In this document: piece after piece, positions 42,574 to 52,475 of the stretch | Layout: every line of letters starts with the position of its first letter | Position numbering within the stretch: position 1 is the first letter of the stretch | Assembly (NCBI RefSeq): GCF_032051575.1 | Contig: NZ_DAMBYD010000006.1 | Location: 260,938 to 324,937 of the forward strand | Source: Aminipila sp032051575 | GTDB taxonomy: Bacteria > Bacillota > Clostridia > Peptostreptococcales > Anaerovoracaceae | Direction: 5' to 3' | Length of the DNA: 64,000 nucleotides | Program-made: the position numbers and the translations under genes | The notes under the pieces: generated by a model | The model's input: the letters and a program-made list of their open reading frames with translations, nothing else | Told to the model about the DNA's origin: nothing | The model's database searches: none

Positions 42574-42606
42574 TAAAAAGTGCCCTTATTTGTACCATAA
42601 GGGCGC
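42574..42606 (-). terminator. Terminator after lepA
   Basis: Minus-strand stem GCGCCCTTAT / ATAAGGGCAC followed by TTTTTATG. Confidence 0.85.
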
Positions 42607-42630
42607 TATTTTATATGCAAGATTTAGATT

Positions 42631-44442
42631 CTATTTATTATCATCATACTTCAGTACAGCTGTAAAGGCTTCCTGTGGAACTTCAACAGTACCAAACTGT
42701 CTCATTCGCTTCTTTCCCTCTTTCTGCTTTTCAAGAAGTTTCTTCTTACGTGAGATATCACCACCATAGCACTTAGCGATTACGTCTTTACGATAAGCCC
42801 TTACCGTTTCTCTGGCAATAACTTTCTGACCAATTGACGCCTGAATAGGTACCTCAAACTGATGCATAGGGATGATTTCCTTAAGCTTTTCGCAAACAAA
42901 CTTACCTCTTGCATAAGCTTTTGACTCATGAACAATCATAGAAAATGCATCCACTAAATCTTTGTTTAAGAGTACATCCATCTTAACAACTTGAGATTTT
43001 TCATATCTAATGAATTCATAATCAAGTGAGCCGTAACCTCTAGTCTTCGATTTAAGTGCATCAAAGAAGTCATAAATTACTTCATTTAAGGGCATTTCAT
43101 AGTGTAGCTGAACTCTAGTCTCTGTGATATATTCCATGTGAATCATTTTACCACGTCTATCCTGACAAAGTTCCATGATTGCCCCTACATATTCCTTAGG
43201 AATCATGATATCAGCCTTTACTATAGGTTCTTCAATGTGATCGATCTCTATCAGTGCTGGTAAATTTGAAGGGTTTTGAATCATTTGTATTTGACCATCA
43301 TTCATAACTACCCTATAGATTACACTTGGAGAAGTTGTGATAACTCCAAGGTCAAACTCTCTTTCAAGCCTTTCAACTATGATTTCCATGTGAAGAAGGC
43401 CTAAGAAACCACATCTAAAACCAAATCCTAACGCTTGTGAAGTCTCTGGTTCAAAATTAAAGGCTGCATCATTGACCTGAAGTTTTTCAAGTGCATCCTT
43501 TACATTCTCATACTTTTCACCCTCTGCTGGATAAATACCGCAGAATACCATGGACTGGACTTTTTTATATCCAGGTAAAGCCTGCTCTGTAGGGTTACTA
43601 TCTAAAGTAATCGTATCTCCTACTCTTGCATCAGCCACCTGTTTAATGCTGGCACATATATATCCTACTTCACCCGCTCTAAGTTCTTTGCAAGGAACTG
43701 GTCCTGGAGAGCAAACACCAACCTCCGTGACTTCATACTTTTTCTTAGTATTCATCATGCGGATTGTATCTCCTTTTTTGACTCTGCCATCAAAGACTCT
43801 TGTATAAATAACAACGCCCTTGTAATTATCATAATATGAGTCAAAAATTAAAGCCTTAAGTTTTCCTTCAATGCTTCCAGAAGGTGCTGGAACCTGTGCT
43901 ACTATAGCTTCAAGCAAGTCCTCAATTCCGATTCCTTCTTTAGCTGAAACCAGTGGCGCATTCTCCGCATCAATTCCAATAATTTCCTCAACTTCCAGCT
44001 TCACTTCATCTGGTCTTGCACTGGGAAGGTCTATCTTATTTAATGTAGGAATAATCTCAAGATTTTCATCAAGCGCAAGATAAACATTTGCTAATGTCTG
44101 TGCTTCCACTCCCTGAGTTGCATCTACAATTAAAACAGCGCCTTCGCAAGCAGCAAGACTTCTTGAAACTTCATAGGTAAAGTCCACATGGCCCGGAGTA
44201 TCTATTAAATTAAAGATATACTCCTCTCCATCTTTTGCTTTGTATGAAAGTCTAGTCGTCTGAAGTTTTATAGTTATACCTCTTTCACGCTCTAAGTCCA
44301 TGTTGTCCAAGAACTGTTCCTTCATGTCTCTATGCGCAACTAAACCTGTCTTTTCAATAATTCTATCGGCTAAAGTCGATTTGCCGTGATCTATATGTGC
44401 AATAATGCTAAAATTTCGTATATGCTTCTGGTATGAATCCAT
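42631..44442 (-). CDS. lepA: Elongation factor 4 / LepA, ribosomal back-translocase GTPase
   Basis: 603 aa. Translational GTPase. P-loop AHIDHGKSTLADR, switch RERGITIKLQT, DTPGHVDFTYEVSRSL, NKIDLP, and the C-terminal LepA domain ending in RKKKLLEKQKEGKKRMRQFGTVEVPQEAFTAVLK. GAGGAGG lies before the ATG. Its gene order (spoIIP - small ORF - lepA) is typical of sporulating Clostridia. Confidence 0.98.
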   Translation of the reverse strand: MDSYQKHIRNFSIIAHIDHGKSTLADRIIEKTGLVAHRDMKEQFLDNMDLERERGITIKLQTTRLSYKAKDGEEYIFNLIDTPGHVDFTYEVSRSLAACEGAVLIVDATQGVEAQTLANVYLALDENLEIIPTLNKIDLPSARPDEVKLEVEEIIGIDAENAPLVSAKEGIGIEDLLEAIVAQVPAPSGSIEGKLKALIFDSYYDNYKGVVIYTRVFDGRVKKGDTIRMMNTKKKYEVTEVGVCSPGPVPCKELRAGEVGYICASIKQVADARVGDTITLDSNPTEQALPGYKKVQSMVFCGIYPAEGEKYENVKDALEKLQVNDAAFNFEPETSQALGFGFRCGFLGLLHMEIIVERLEREFDLGVITTSPSVIYRVVMNDGQIQMIQNPSNLPALIEIDHIEEPIVKADIMIPKEYVGAIMELCQDRRGKMIHMEYITETRVQLHYEMPLNEVIYDFFDALKSKTRGYGSLDYEFIRYEKSQVVKMDVLLNKDLVDAFSMIVHESKAYARGKFVCEKLKEIIPMHQFEVPIQASIGQKVIARETVRAYRKDVIAKCYGGDISRKKKLLEKQKEGKKRMRQFGTVEVPQEAFTAVLKYDDNK

Positions 44443-44508
44443 ACTTCCTCCTCAATCATAATAAGTATCCTTATATCCTTACTATTATAATTGATATTGC
44501 CATAAATT

Positions 44509-44736
44509 TCAATTGTTAATCACTTCTAAAAGCCGGTCATTATTTACCCTCATAGTAAACTCATAGCCCAGTGCAAAAGTGTCACCGGGCTCTTCTACTT
44601 CAATTGGATTTAAAGTCATATCTATAGCAGGCGGATAACCTGCCATATGACCACTTCTTACATCTACAGTAATAACACCTGCAATTCCTCCGATTATAAG
44701 AAGGAATATTAAAGATCCTCTAAAAAAAGTTCTCAT
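44509..44736 (-). CDS. Hypothetical 75-aa membrane-anchored protein
   Basis: 75 aa: one N-terminal membrane helix (FFRGSLIFLLIIGGIAGVITV), then a short extracytoplasmic part with EVEEPGDTFALGYEFTMRVNNDRLLEVINN. No domain recognised. Located between spoIIP and lepA in the same direction. Given the place, a sporulation role is possible, but that is only context. Confidence 0.6.
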   Translation of the reverse strand: MRTFFRGSLIFLLIIGGIAGVITVDVRSGHMAGYPPAIDMTLNPIEVEEPGDTFALGYEFTMRVNNDRLLEVINN

Positions 44737-44800
44737 CTTTTGTAACCCCTATCCCATAGGGTTTATTGTAGCATTACAGATTTTATTTATTCACCATCAG

Positions 44801-45754
44801 TTACTGTAAATCTTTAATAACTGCAGCAAGCACATTTGCAAAACACTTTGCTGAAGCATCTGACTCTCTGATATTATTTTCGTTGTTTCCAACTTCAAGC
44901 AGTAAATGATAATCCGAAACATATTGATTAAATTTGTAAGCCTTTTCAATGATTCTGCCGCCATATCCTGGGTACATCTCTTCAGCCTTCTGATTAACGG
45001 TATTCGCAAATATTTTAAGCTTCGCTGCATTTGGATTTCCATTTCCAACTACAAGATTATATTTTGCTACTGTTTCTCCATTAACAATGGCTGTCTTTCC
45101 TGCCCCTCCGGAATATCCTGCAGCATCCCTATGTAAATCTATTACCACCGCCACATTTTTATACTGTCCAAGCAGGCTATTTATAGTCTCCAAAGACCTG
45201 CTGTAAGACTGATTATAAGAAGGATTATCGTTTATAGTTTTGTCATGAACTACTTGAATTCCCTGCTTTTGAAGTTCCGCCGTCAGGACATTTCCTACTT
45301 CTCTTACTGTTCCCTCTTCTTGCAGTACGTGGAAATTGCCGTCTGACGCAGGCTGATAGGATTCAGTAGCATGCGTGTGATAAATTATGACAACTGGCTT
45401 ACTGTTGTCAATGTTTATAGTCTGTGGCGATGGATTTTCAGGGTTTTGAGTATCAACTACTGTTGGAGTCTCAGTAGCTGGTACTTCCTGTTTACCTGCA
45501 TCATCTGTAGGTTCAGTTTCACCTTGTGATGTTTCTGCTCCGGATTCTTCTTTTCCCTGTTGTTCACTAGGAGTATCCTGCCTTTCTGTGCCTCTGCTGC
45601 CCACCATTAATGCACCCGACAAGCACATCTTACCCACGTCTGCTTCAGTTAGTTCAAAATCCCTGTCGTGGCCATTTTCCAAACCACGTACAGTTATCGT
45701 AGCCGTAATTACAAATACTGCAATTCCCAATGTGAGCAATTGTTTTCCCTTCAT
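44801..45754 (-). CDS. spoIIP: Stage II sporulation protein P
   Basis: 317 aa. Peptidoglycan amidase/endopeptidase of the DMP complex needed for engulfment. A signal/anchor at residues 1-25, a low-complexity acidic stretch (about 55-120), then the catalytic domain with VIIYHTHATESY and VVIDLHRDA metal-binding motifs, and LLLEVGNNENN. Gene order gpr-spoIIP is conserved in spore-formers. Confidence 0.95.
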   Translation of the reverse strand: MKGKQLLTLGIAVFVITATITVRGLENGHDRDFELTEADVGKMCLSGALMVGSRGTERQDTPSEQQGKEESGAETSQGETEPTDDAGKQEVPATETPTVVDTQNPENPSPQTINIDNSKPVVIIYHTHATESYQPASDGNFHVLQEEGTVREVGNVLTAELQKQGIQVVHDKTINDNPSYNQSYSRSLETINSLLGQYKNVAVVIDLHRDAAGYSGGAGKTAIVNGETVAKYNLVVGNGNPNAAKLKIFANTVNQKAEEMYPGYGGRIIEKAYKFNQYVSDYHLLLEVGNNENNIRESDASAKCFANVLAAVIKDLQ

Positions 45755-45802
45755 TTTTATCCCCCATTCAGGCGTATACTTTAGCTTTAATTAAGACCGC
45801 CC

Positions 45803-46702
45803 TTATGAATATATGCCAGGATGAAGAGTATTATTAATTCCATTTGCAATAATGTCCGAAAAATCCTTTATAACTTGGTCAATATCTGTTGAAGTTACAA
45901 TCATATCCTGTCCATTCTGTTCAATATAATTTTCAACTTCCACCGGATTTTTTATATATCCTTTAAGCGCATCCATTATTAATGTACTGGAGTCTATAAC
46001 GGTAGGTACTCCTACAGATATCACTCGATGTCCTAAAGTTTTTTCATTTAACATGGTTCTATGGTTTCCCATTCCTGCTCCTGGTGAAATTCCTGTGTCA
46101 TTAATTTGTATAGTTGTACTTATACGTGCTATATTTTTAGCAGCTAAAGAGTCTACTACTAAAATAATATCTGGATTTACAATACTGGAAGCTTTTTGTA
46201 TAAGCTCAGCAGTTTCCATACCTGTTGATCCCATAACTCCTGGTATAAAGCCACTTACACAAGCTTGTTCCTCATCTCCATCACAATCGTATATTATAAA
46301 CCAATGCCTTGTTACTCTAACTTTAGATACAGTATAAGGCCCCAGTGCATCCGGTGTAACTTTATCATTACCTAGGCCAATTACCAATACTTTTAAATAA
46401 TAATCAAATTCGATCAGTTTTTTTAGTTCTTCTGCTAGAGCTTTTGCAGCTCGGTCCTTTAGTTCTGCATCACCATCTACCAAGCCTTCTATTTCCAAAG
46501 TAATATAATTCCCCATAGGTTTTTGTAATACAGCTTCTCCCTTTGAGTCAATTATTTTTATCCTCGTGGCCTTTATATCTTCATCGTATTCGATTTTTTC
46601 CATCTCTACACCGTCAATATCGCCAGTTTCGCCTCTTTCTTCGTCATACATTTCAACACTTTCTATTGCAAGATCCGTTCTATACTTCAAATTTGTCACC
46701 AC
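45803..46702 (-). CDS. gpr: Germination protease Gpr
   Basis: 299 aa. A25 protease that cleaves small acid-soluble spore proteins at germination. The N-terminal RTDLAIES is the self-cleavage/propeptide region; later VLVIGLGNDKVTPDALGP, VSGFIPGVMGSTGMET, and VDSLAAKNI. The start is GTG at 46702, or GTG at 46699; AAGGG is three or six bases away. Upstream, rpsT is divergent. Confidence 0.95.
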   Translation of the reverse strand: MVTNLKYRTDLAIESVEMYDEERGETGDIDGVEMEKIEYDEDIKATRIKIIDSKGEAVLQKPMGNYITLEIEGLVDGDAELKDRAAKALAEELKKLIEFDYYLKVLVIGLGNDKVTPDALGPYTVSKVRVTRHWFIIYDCDGDEEQACVSGFIPGVMGSTGMETAELIQKASSIVNPDIILVVDSLAAKNIARISTTIQINDTGISPGAGMGNHRTMLNEKTLGHRVISVGVPTVIDSSTLIMDALKGYIKNPVEVENYIEQNGQDMIVTSTDIDQVIKDFSDIIANGINNTLHPGIYS

Positions 46703-46856
46703 TTTCCCTTAAATTCAAATTATTTCTTCTATTCATTGATTTTTCCCTTGCAATCTTGTTTTTATTCATATATACTGAGTGTTGCGAAATATTTGTGATT
46801 CCTTATGCATATGGTATAGGGAGCAAAAAAATTAAGTATAAAGTGGGGTGAATTAA

Positions 46857-47120
46857 ATGGCAAATATTAAATCCGCAAAGAAAAGAATCCTAGTAATCGA
46901 CAAGAAGACTGCAAGAAACAGACGTATCAAGTCTCATCTAAAAGGAATTTTAAAGAATTTTGAAGCTGCAATGAATGCAGGTGATAAGACTACAGCAAAA
47001 GAAAAGTTAGCTTTAGCAGAAAAGAAGCTTATGCAGGCTGCTGCTAAAAATACTATTCATAAGAATGCTGCGTCAAGAAAGATTTCTAGATTAACTAAGA
47101 GATTCAATAAGGCTCAGTAA
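46857..47120 (+). CDS. rpsT: 30S ribosomal protein S20
   Basis: 87 aa, Lys/Ala-rich helical protein: MANIKSAKKRILVIDKKTARNRRIKSHLKGI and TIHKNAASRKISRLTKRFN. Binds 16S rRNA during assembly. Divergent from gpr, terminator downstream. Confidence 0.97.
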   Translation: MANIKSAKKRILVIDKKTARNRRIKSHLKGILKNFEAAMNAGDKTTAKEKLALAEKKLMQAAAKNTIHKNAASRKISRLTKRFNKAQ

Positions 47121-47180
47121 GTCTCACCCGTCCCCACCATGGGTAAGTTAAACCCATAGATTGAAAATTAAAAACAATCG

Positions 47181-47220
47181 AAAACCGCTGGATGTGTCTC
47201 CCAGCGGTTTTACTTTTTTT
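47181..47220 (+). terminator. Terminator after rpsT
   Basis: Stem AAAACCGCTGG / CCAGCGGTTTT followed by ACTTTTTTT. Confidence 0.9.
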
Positions 47221-47273
47221 GAAAAGATTAAAATTATATAATTCCTCATTCTTGTATTCATTTACTTTGAAAG

Positions 47274-48518
47274 TTATTGTTGAATACTCATATTATTCCT
47301 AAACTCACTTGGTGTCATATGTCTTAACTGAACAAAATTTCTCCTAAATGTCTTTACTGTATTGTATCCTACACCAATAGCAATATCCGTAATATCCATA
47401 TTCGTTTCAATGAGAAATTCACAGGATTTATTTATGCGAATTAAATTTAAAAAATCATAAAAATTCTTCTCAACTTGTAACAGTAGTGTTTTATTCAATT
47501 CAATCAAGGACATTTGAAATTTATCAGCAACAGATTGTGCTGATAAATCCTCTGAAAAGTTCCTTAAAATATATTCAATTATTTTGTAATCTTTTTTAGT
47601 TTCATTTATTTTCCCCACATGTAAAGCTTTTCCATAAGTTTTTCTATAATTTCCAATTTTATCATCCATTCTTGCCGCAAAAACTTTAGATATATGCGCT
47701 GCATCAACGTACCCAAGAATCGATGCAAGTTCTTCCAATGTAAAATCAGTATACAACAAATAATTGATGGTTTTAGTCACTCTCATTTCATTAAGCAGTT
47801 CATTAAATGATAATCCAGTTTTATCTAATATATATTTACTAATAGATGATTTACTCATATAAAATTGTTTAGACAACCGATCAAGAGTCATTTTATCACT
47901 TAAATGCATGTAAATAAATCTGAGAATTAAAGCCCTTGGATCACCTGGTTCTGCCAGAACTTTCGGTATCATTTTATTGTCATCAATTTCTCTACAAAAA
48001 ATTGTAATTATTTGTGCTACTAAAGTACAAACAAATATTTCATGATAGCTTTCATAATCAATTTTCTGCATGATAGACTCTATGCCCACCTCATCCTTTA
48101 TTTTAGTAAAAATACTTTCAATTTCTTTTTTTGTACCCGAATTCAAAGTAATTACTGGTGTTATCTCCAGCTTTTTTAATATGGGCATTTCCTCTGAATT
48201 TTCCACAACAATTGAATGGAGCATATTTGCAACAACATCATAGTTGTATTTTATTATTTCATACTGTAATGCCTCTTCTACCTCAATTACTTCCGTACAA
48301 TCCCAAGGAAGAATTGATAATAAACAGTTTTCCCCCACTTCATATAGTTCCGTATCCACCATAAATTTTGCTTTGCCTTTTTTTACATAAAGAAAACGTG
48401 GACTTTGATGATACAAGGCATGTGTTTTTTCATCAATTAACTCATAATCAAACGAGCAAATCCTTTTTATATCAAGGTTTGAACAATACTGTGATTGAAA
48501 TTCTGCTATTTGCTGCAT
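47274..48518 (-). CDS. AraC-family regulator with two HTH domains
   Basis: 414 aa. Residues 1-100 look like a cupin sensor (PRFLYVKKGKAKFMVDTELYEVGENCLLSILPWD). A first AraC domain spans about 199-296 (MTLDRLSKQFYMSKSSISKYILDKTGLSFNELLNEMRVTKTINYLL), and a second about 312-410 (LSAQSVADKFQMSLIELNKTL..., then TDIAIGVGYNTVKTFRRNFVQLRHMTPSEFR). Double AraC domains are unusual. ATG at 48518 follows AAAGGAAG. It lies right after arcC in the same direction, beyond a terminator, so it is expressed separately and could control the arc genes. Confidence 0.85.
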   Translation of the reverse strand: MQQIAEFQSQYCSNLDIKRICSFDYELIDEKTHALYHQSPRFLYVKKGKAKFMVDTELYEVGENCLLSILPWDCTEVIEVEEALQYEIIKYNYDVVANMLHSIVVENSEEMPILKKLEITPVITLNSGTKKEIESIFTKIKDEVGIESIMQKIDYESYHEIFVCTLVAQIITIFCREIDDNKMIPKVLAEPGDPRALILRFIYMHLSDKMTLDRLSKQFYMSKSSISKYILDKTGLSFNELLNEMRVTKTINYLLYTDFTLEELASILGYVDAAHISKVFAARMDDKIGNYRKTYGKALHVGKINETKKDYKIIEYILRNFSEDLSAQSVADKFQMSLIELNKTLLLQVEKNFYDFLNLIRINKSCEFLIETNMDITDIAIGVGYNTVKTFRRNFVQLRHMTPSEFRNNMSIQQ

Positions 48519-48540
48519 ATTCTTCCTTTCCCCCAATAAT

Positions 48541-48579
48541 CAAAATACCCCGTCCTGAGATTTTGTCAGAACGGGATAC
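48541..48579 (-). terminator. Terminator after arcC
   Basis: Minus-strand stem TATCCCGTTCTGA / TCAGGACGGGGTA followed by TTTTG, ending the arc operon. Confidence 0.75.
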
Positions 48580-48607
48580 TTTATTATAAATATATTTGTA
48601 ACAACTA

Positions 48608-49561
48608 TTATGCAAAAGTAAGAACTGTTCCGGTTTTTCCTTCCAGCGCTTCTAAAGATTTGTCAAGAGACGTAATAATTGCTTTCTTTGATGGATTTGC
48701 TCTAACAAACTTCATAGCTGCCTGAACTTTAGGTAGCATGCTTCCAGGTGCAAACTGTCCTTCTTCAACATATTTTGCAGCCTCTTCCAATGTCATATTA
48801 CTTATATCCTTCTGATTAGGTTTATTGAAGTTTATTGCAACTTTTTCTACCTCAGTTAGAATCATTAGGCAATCTGCTTCAACCTGCTCTGCAAGAAGTT
48901 CTGCTGCAAAGTCCTTATCGATTACAGCGGCTACTCCCTCAAGAAGTCCTGTGTCCTTTTCAATAACAGGTACTCCTCCGCCTCCGCATGTAACTACTAT
49001 AGTAGAATCCCATAGTTTCTTAACTGCATCTATTTCTACTATTTTTTTAGGTATAGGTGACGCTACTACTCTTCTGAATCCTCTTCCGGAATCTTCTTTC
49101 ATAACATAGCCTTTTTCCTTTTCTAGCTGTTTTGCTTCTTCTTCATTATAGAATTGTCCAATTGGCTTTGTTGGATTCTGAAAGGCTGGATCTGCTCCAT
49201 CTACAATCATTTGTGTTGCCAAAGTAATAACTGGAATATTCTTATTTCTTAAATTCAAAGCATACTTTAAGCACTGCTGGATGTGATAACCAATGTATCC
49301 CTGTGACATTGCTCCGCAAACATCAAACGGCATAACAGGGGTTACTTCCTTTGCTGCTTCATATGCCTGTAGTATTCTTCCTACCTGTGGTCCATTCCCA
49401 TGTACCACTGCTATTTCATATCCTCTACAGCTTATTTCTGCTATATGCTGGCATGTTTTCTTAACTACCTCAAGCTGTGCTTCTGCTGTTGCCGGACCTT
49501 TTCCTGACTGCAATGCATTTCCGCCTAAAGCGATTACTAATTTACCTAAACTATTCTCCAT
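48608..49561 (-). CDS. arcC: Carbamate kinase
   Basis: 317 aa. Converts carbamoyl phosphate and ADP to ATP, CO2 and ammonia, the energy-yielding step of the arginine deiminase path. Motifs: LVIALGGNALQ, VVHGNGPQVGRIL, and VTCGGGGVPVIE. AAGGAG before the ATG. Third in arcA-arcB-arcC. Confidence 0.96.
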   Translation of the reverse strand: MENSLGKLVIALGGNALQSGKGPATAEAQLEVVKKTCQHIAEISCRGYEIAVVHGNGPQVGRILQAYEAAKEVTPVMPFDVCGAMSQGYIGYHIQQCLKYALNLRNKNIPVITLATQMIVDGADPAFQNPTKPIGQFYNEEEAKQLEKEKGYVMKEDSGRGFRRVVASPIPKKIVEIDAVKKLWDSTIVVTCGGGGVPVIEKDTGLLEGVAAVIDKDFAAELLAEQVEADCLMILTEVEKVAINFNKPNQKDISNMTLEEAAKYVEEGQFAPGSMLPKVQAAMKFVRANPSKKAIITSLDKSLEALEGKTGTVLTFA

Positions 49562-49582
49562 TATTTTTCTCCTTAATGCATA

Positions 49583-50587
49583 TTAGTTCTGTCTGCCAAT
49601 AGTAGCTACCATAACTGCTTTGATAGTATGCATACGATTTTCAGCTTCATCAAATACTTTTGAATATTTACTTCTAAATACTTCATCTGTTACTTCTCTG
49701 ATGTCATATCCTTCTTCCATCTGAGTTTTTGCCATCTTTGTTTCAAAGTCATGGAATGAAGGTAAGCAGTGTAGGAAGATAACATCATCATTTCCTGTTG
49801 CATCTACCATTTCCTTTGTTACTTTATATGGAGTCAGCATCTTAACTTTCTCTGGAATTTGTGCTTCTTCTCCCATGGATGCCCAAACGTCAGTATAAAG
49901 AACATCTGCACCCTTTAAGCATTCTGGCTTACTACATAATTCAATCTTTGCACCAGTCTGTGCAGCTACTTCATTTACTTTTGCTAAGATGTCCTTATCA
50001 ATTTCATCTAGTAAAGTCTGTGGTCCGTAAGCTACATAGTGCATTCCCATCTTTGCACATCCGTACATCCATGCATAGCTCATGTTATTTCTTACGTCTC
50101 CACAGAAAACTACCTTAACCTTATTTAAAGGCTTTGCAATATGTTCTTCGATAGTTAAAAGGTCTGCTAAAATCTGGGTAGGATGGTCTATATCTGTTAA
50201 TCCATTCCATACAGGAATTCCTGAATACTTAGCTAAATCTTCGACTAATGACTGATCATACCCTCTGTATTCGATGCCATCATAAAATCTTCCAAATACT
50301 TTTGCAGAATCTTCAACTGATTCTTTTTTTCCAAATTGTGAACTATTTGAATCAAGGAAAGTAACATGCCCGCCTTCATCTAAGCAAGCAACTTCAAATG
50401 CACATCTTGTTCTTGTTGAAGTCTTTTCAAAAAGAAGTACTACATTCTTTCCTTTTAAAGCGTTTCCTTCAATACCTGCACGCTTTTTAGCCTTTAAGTC
50501 GTGTGCAAGATCTAGCATATATCTGATTTCTTCTGGTGTAAAATCCATTAATGTTAAAAAACTTCTTCCTTTAAGATTAACTGCCAT
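49583..50587 (-). CDS. arcB: Ornithine carbamoyltransferase
   Basis: 334 aa. Here catabolic: citrulline plus phosphate to ornithine and carbamoyl phosphate. Motifs: STRTRCAFEVA (carbamoyl phosphate loop), DIDHPTQILADLLTI, and HCLPSFHD. It lies 55 bases after arcA and 21 bases before arcC. Confidence 0.96.
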   Translation of the reverse strand: MAVNLKGRSFLTLMDFTPEEIRYMLDLAHDLKAKKRAGIEGNALKGKNVVLLFEKTSTRTRCAFEVACLDEGGHVTFLDSNSSQFGKKESVEDSAKVFGRFYDGIEYRGYDQSLVEDLAKYSGIPVWNGLTDIDHPTQILADLLTIEEHIAKPLNKVKVVFCGDVRNNMSYAWMYGCAKMGMHYVAYGPQTLLDEIDKDILAKVNEVAAQTGAKIELCSKPECLKGADVLYTDVWASMGEEAQIPEKVKMLTPYKVTKEMVDATGNDDVIFLHCLPSFHDFETKMAKTQMEEGYDIREVTDEVFRSKYSKVFDEAENRMHTIKAVMVATIGRQN

Positions 50588-50642
50588 GTTTTTTTCTCCT
50601 TTTTCTTCTTATGTTTATTTTAATTTTTTATAAATTAATTAA

Positions 50643-51866
50643 CTATTCTCTAACAAGCGGCATACTCATGCAGCGTGGGCCGCCTCTGCCTCTTGATAAT
50701 TCAGCACTTGGAACTTCAAGGACATTTACATTATGTTCTCTTAGCAGTTTATTGGTCACTGTATTCCTTTGATATGTCACAATTGTACCTGGGGCAATAC
50801 ATAATGTATTCGATCCATCATTCCACTGCTCTCTTTGTGAAGCAATCAAATCTTCTCCACCACACTTTATAAGTGTAATTTTTTCCTTTTCTAAATATTT
50901 TTCTAAAATTGTTTCCAACTTATCTTCGACTTTCTTTACAGAGATTTCATCCTTTGAATTTCCCTGCTTAATCTCATATACTACCAGAGGACCTAAAATG
51001 CCTGGATGTACTGTAAATTTATCAACATCAATTTGTGTAAACACAGTATCTAGATGCATAAACGCTCTAGTATTAGGAATGTCGAATGCAAGAATGGTAT
51101 CTATGGTTGATTTCTCATTAGCAAAAATATTTTTTGCCAGCATTTCTACTGCATCCGCCTCTGTTCTCTGTGAAACACCTACAGCCAATACTTTATCGTT
51201 AAGATTTAAGATATCTCCACCTTCAACATGAAATGGTTCATATCGGTTATAATACTTTTCAACCTGGTCTTTATAATCTGGATGATAATTAAAAATATAT
51301 TCTCCATAAATAGTTTCTCTGTTTCTAGTTTGTGAATACATTTTGTTGATGCTTACGCCATTACCTATACAAGCAAAAGGATCTCTTGTAAAGTAAAGAT
51401 TTGGCATTGGGTCAACTACTAATTTGGAAGGAGAGCTCATTAAATCAACTAAAGAATCTGCCTTATTATAATTTAATTCTTTTAAAACGATTCCTTCCAT
51501 TGATTTTAAGACCATTTCCTTTTTGTTATCATTGTACTTCATCATAAAGTTATAAATTTTTTCTTTATACTTATTTGTACGAATACCAGCCTCTTTTATC
51601 CATTGATATAAAAATTGGTCTCTTATCTGATCACTCAGATTCAATACGTCAGCCATTAAGTCTTCTAAATAAACCACTTCTACACCATTATCTCTAAGTG
51701 TCTTTGCAAAAGCGTCATGTTCTTGCTGTGCGATCTCCAAAAAAGGAATATCATCAAATAATAACCTATCCAGTGTATCCGGAGTTAAATTTTCTAACTC
51801 CTTACCAGGTCGATGTAACAATACCTTCTTTAATGGTCTAATTTCACTTTTAACATTAATTACCAT
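50643..51866 (-). CDS. arcA: Arginine deiminase
   Basis: 407 aa. Hydrolyses arginine to citrulline and ammonia. Motifs: VLLHRPGKELENLTP, FTRDPFACIGNGVSI, EGGDILNLND, and the catalytic Cys at the C-terminus in GRGGPRCMSMPLVRE. GGGAGG lies before the ATG. First gene of the arc operon. Confidence 0.97.
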   Translation of the reverse strand: MVINVKSEIRPLKKVLLHRPGKELENLTPDTLDRLLFDDIPFLEIAQQEHDAFAKTLRDNGVEVVYLEDLMADVLNLSDQIRDQFLYQWIKEAGIRTNKYKEKIYNFMMKYNDNKKEMVLKSMEGIVLKELNYNKADSLVDLMSSPSKLVVDPMPNLYFTRDPFACIGNGVSINKMYSQTRNRETIYGEYIFNYHPDYKDQVEKYYNRYEPFHVEGGDILNLNDKVLAVGVSQRTEADAVEMLAKNIFANEKSTIDTILAFDIPNTRAFMHLDTVFTQIDVDKFTVHPGILGPLVVYEIKQGNSKDEISVKKVEDKLETILEKYLEKEKITLIKCGGEDLIASQREQWNDGSNTLCIAPGTIVTYQRNTVTNKLLREHNVNVLEVPSAELSRGRGGPRCMSMPLVRE

Positions 51867-52475
51867 TAAGCAGCCTCCCTAACAAATATTTTTTAGTTAT
51901 AGTTTTCGTTTACATTACTCATACTTAAACTTCCCAATTTTTAAATCTATTTAGTTTAAAATGAAAAGTTTCGAAATTTAATATTACAAAATCATGCACA
52001 TGGTTTTTAATTACAATCACATCATACATAATATTTTTTATACATGTGTGAATATAAAACTTAATTATTTTGTATTATTTCCTACTATTTTGTTGAATGA
52101 TAATTTATATTTATTTTGTTATGTATTATTTCTAGTTATGATAAAACTGCCACTTACGTTAATATTAATTTTTTTCGATGTTTAAATATCAATAAGAAAT
52201 AATTCTAAAATATAAATAAAGTACATATTTATTTTGATTATTTGTCCCTTTACCTTTTTCTTAATTTTCTTACTTCTTATAATGAAATTATATAAATAAT
52301 CTTAAATTATTGCAATGACTTAGTTATATACTTATTTCCAAAAAACATCCTCACTATTTTCACTTTTTACAACTTAAGCTATATGGTTAATGGTAATTTA
52401 TGTTATACTATTCACAGTAATTATATCACAATTTAACAAGCTAGAATGGAATTTAACAAACAAGAGGTGATTGGA
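51867..52475. other. Divergent intergenic region arcA / PucR regulator
   Basis: About 610 bases, strongly AT-rich, without a convincing gene; a plus-strand 63-codon frame at 51994-52185 has no ribosome site and is hydrophobic noise. It must contain the arcA promoter. On the plus strand an extended -10 (TG-T-TATACT, 52401-52409) lies 67 bases before the PucR start. I found no clear ArgR box. Confidence 0.5.

Noticed and set aside
51994..52185. Plus-strand 63-codon hydrophobic frame between arcA and the PucR gene
   Set aside because: No ribosome site, sequence rich in Phe/Leu/Ile/Asn from AT-rich DNA; not convincing as a membrane peptide.
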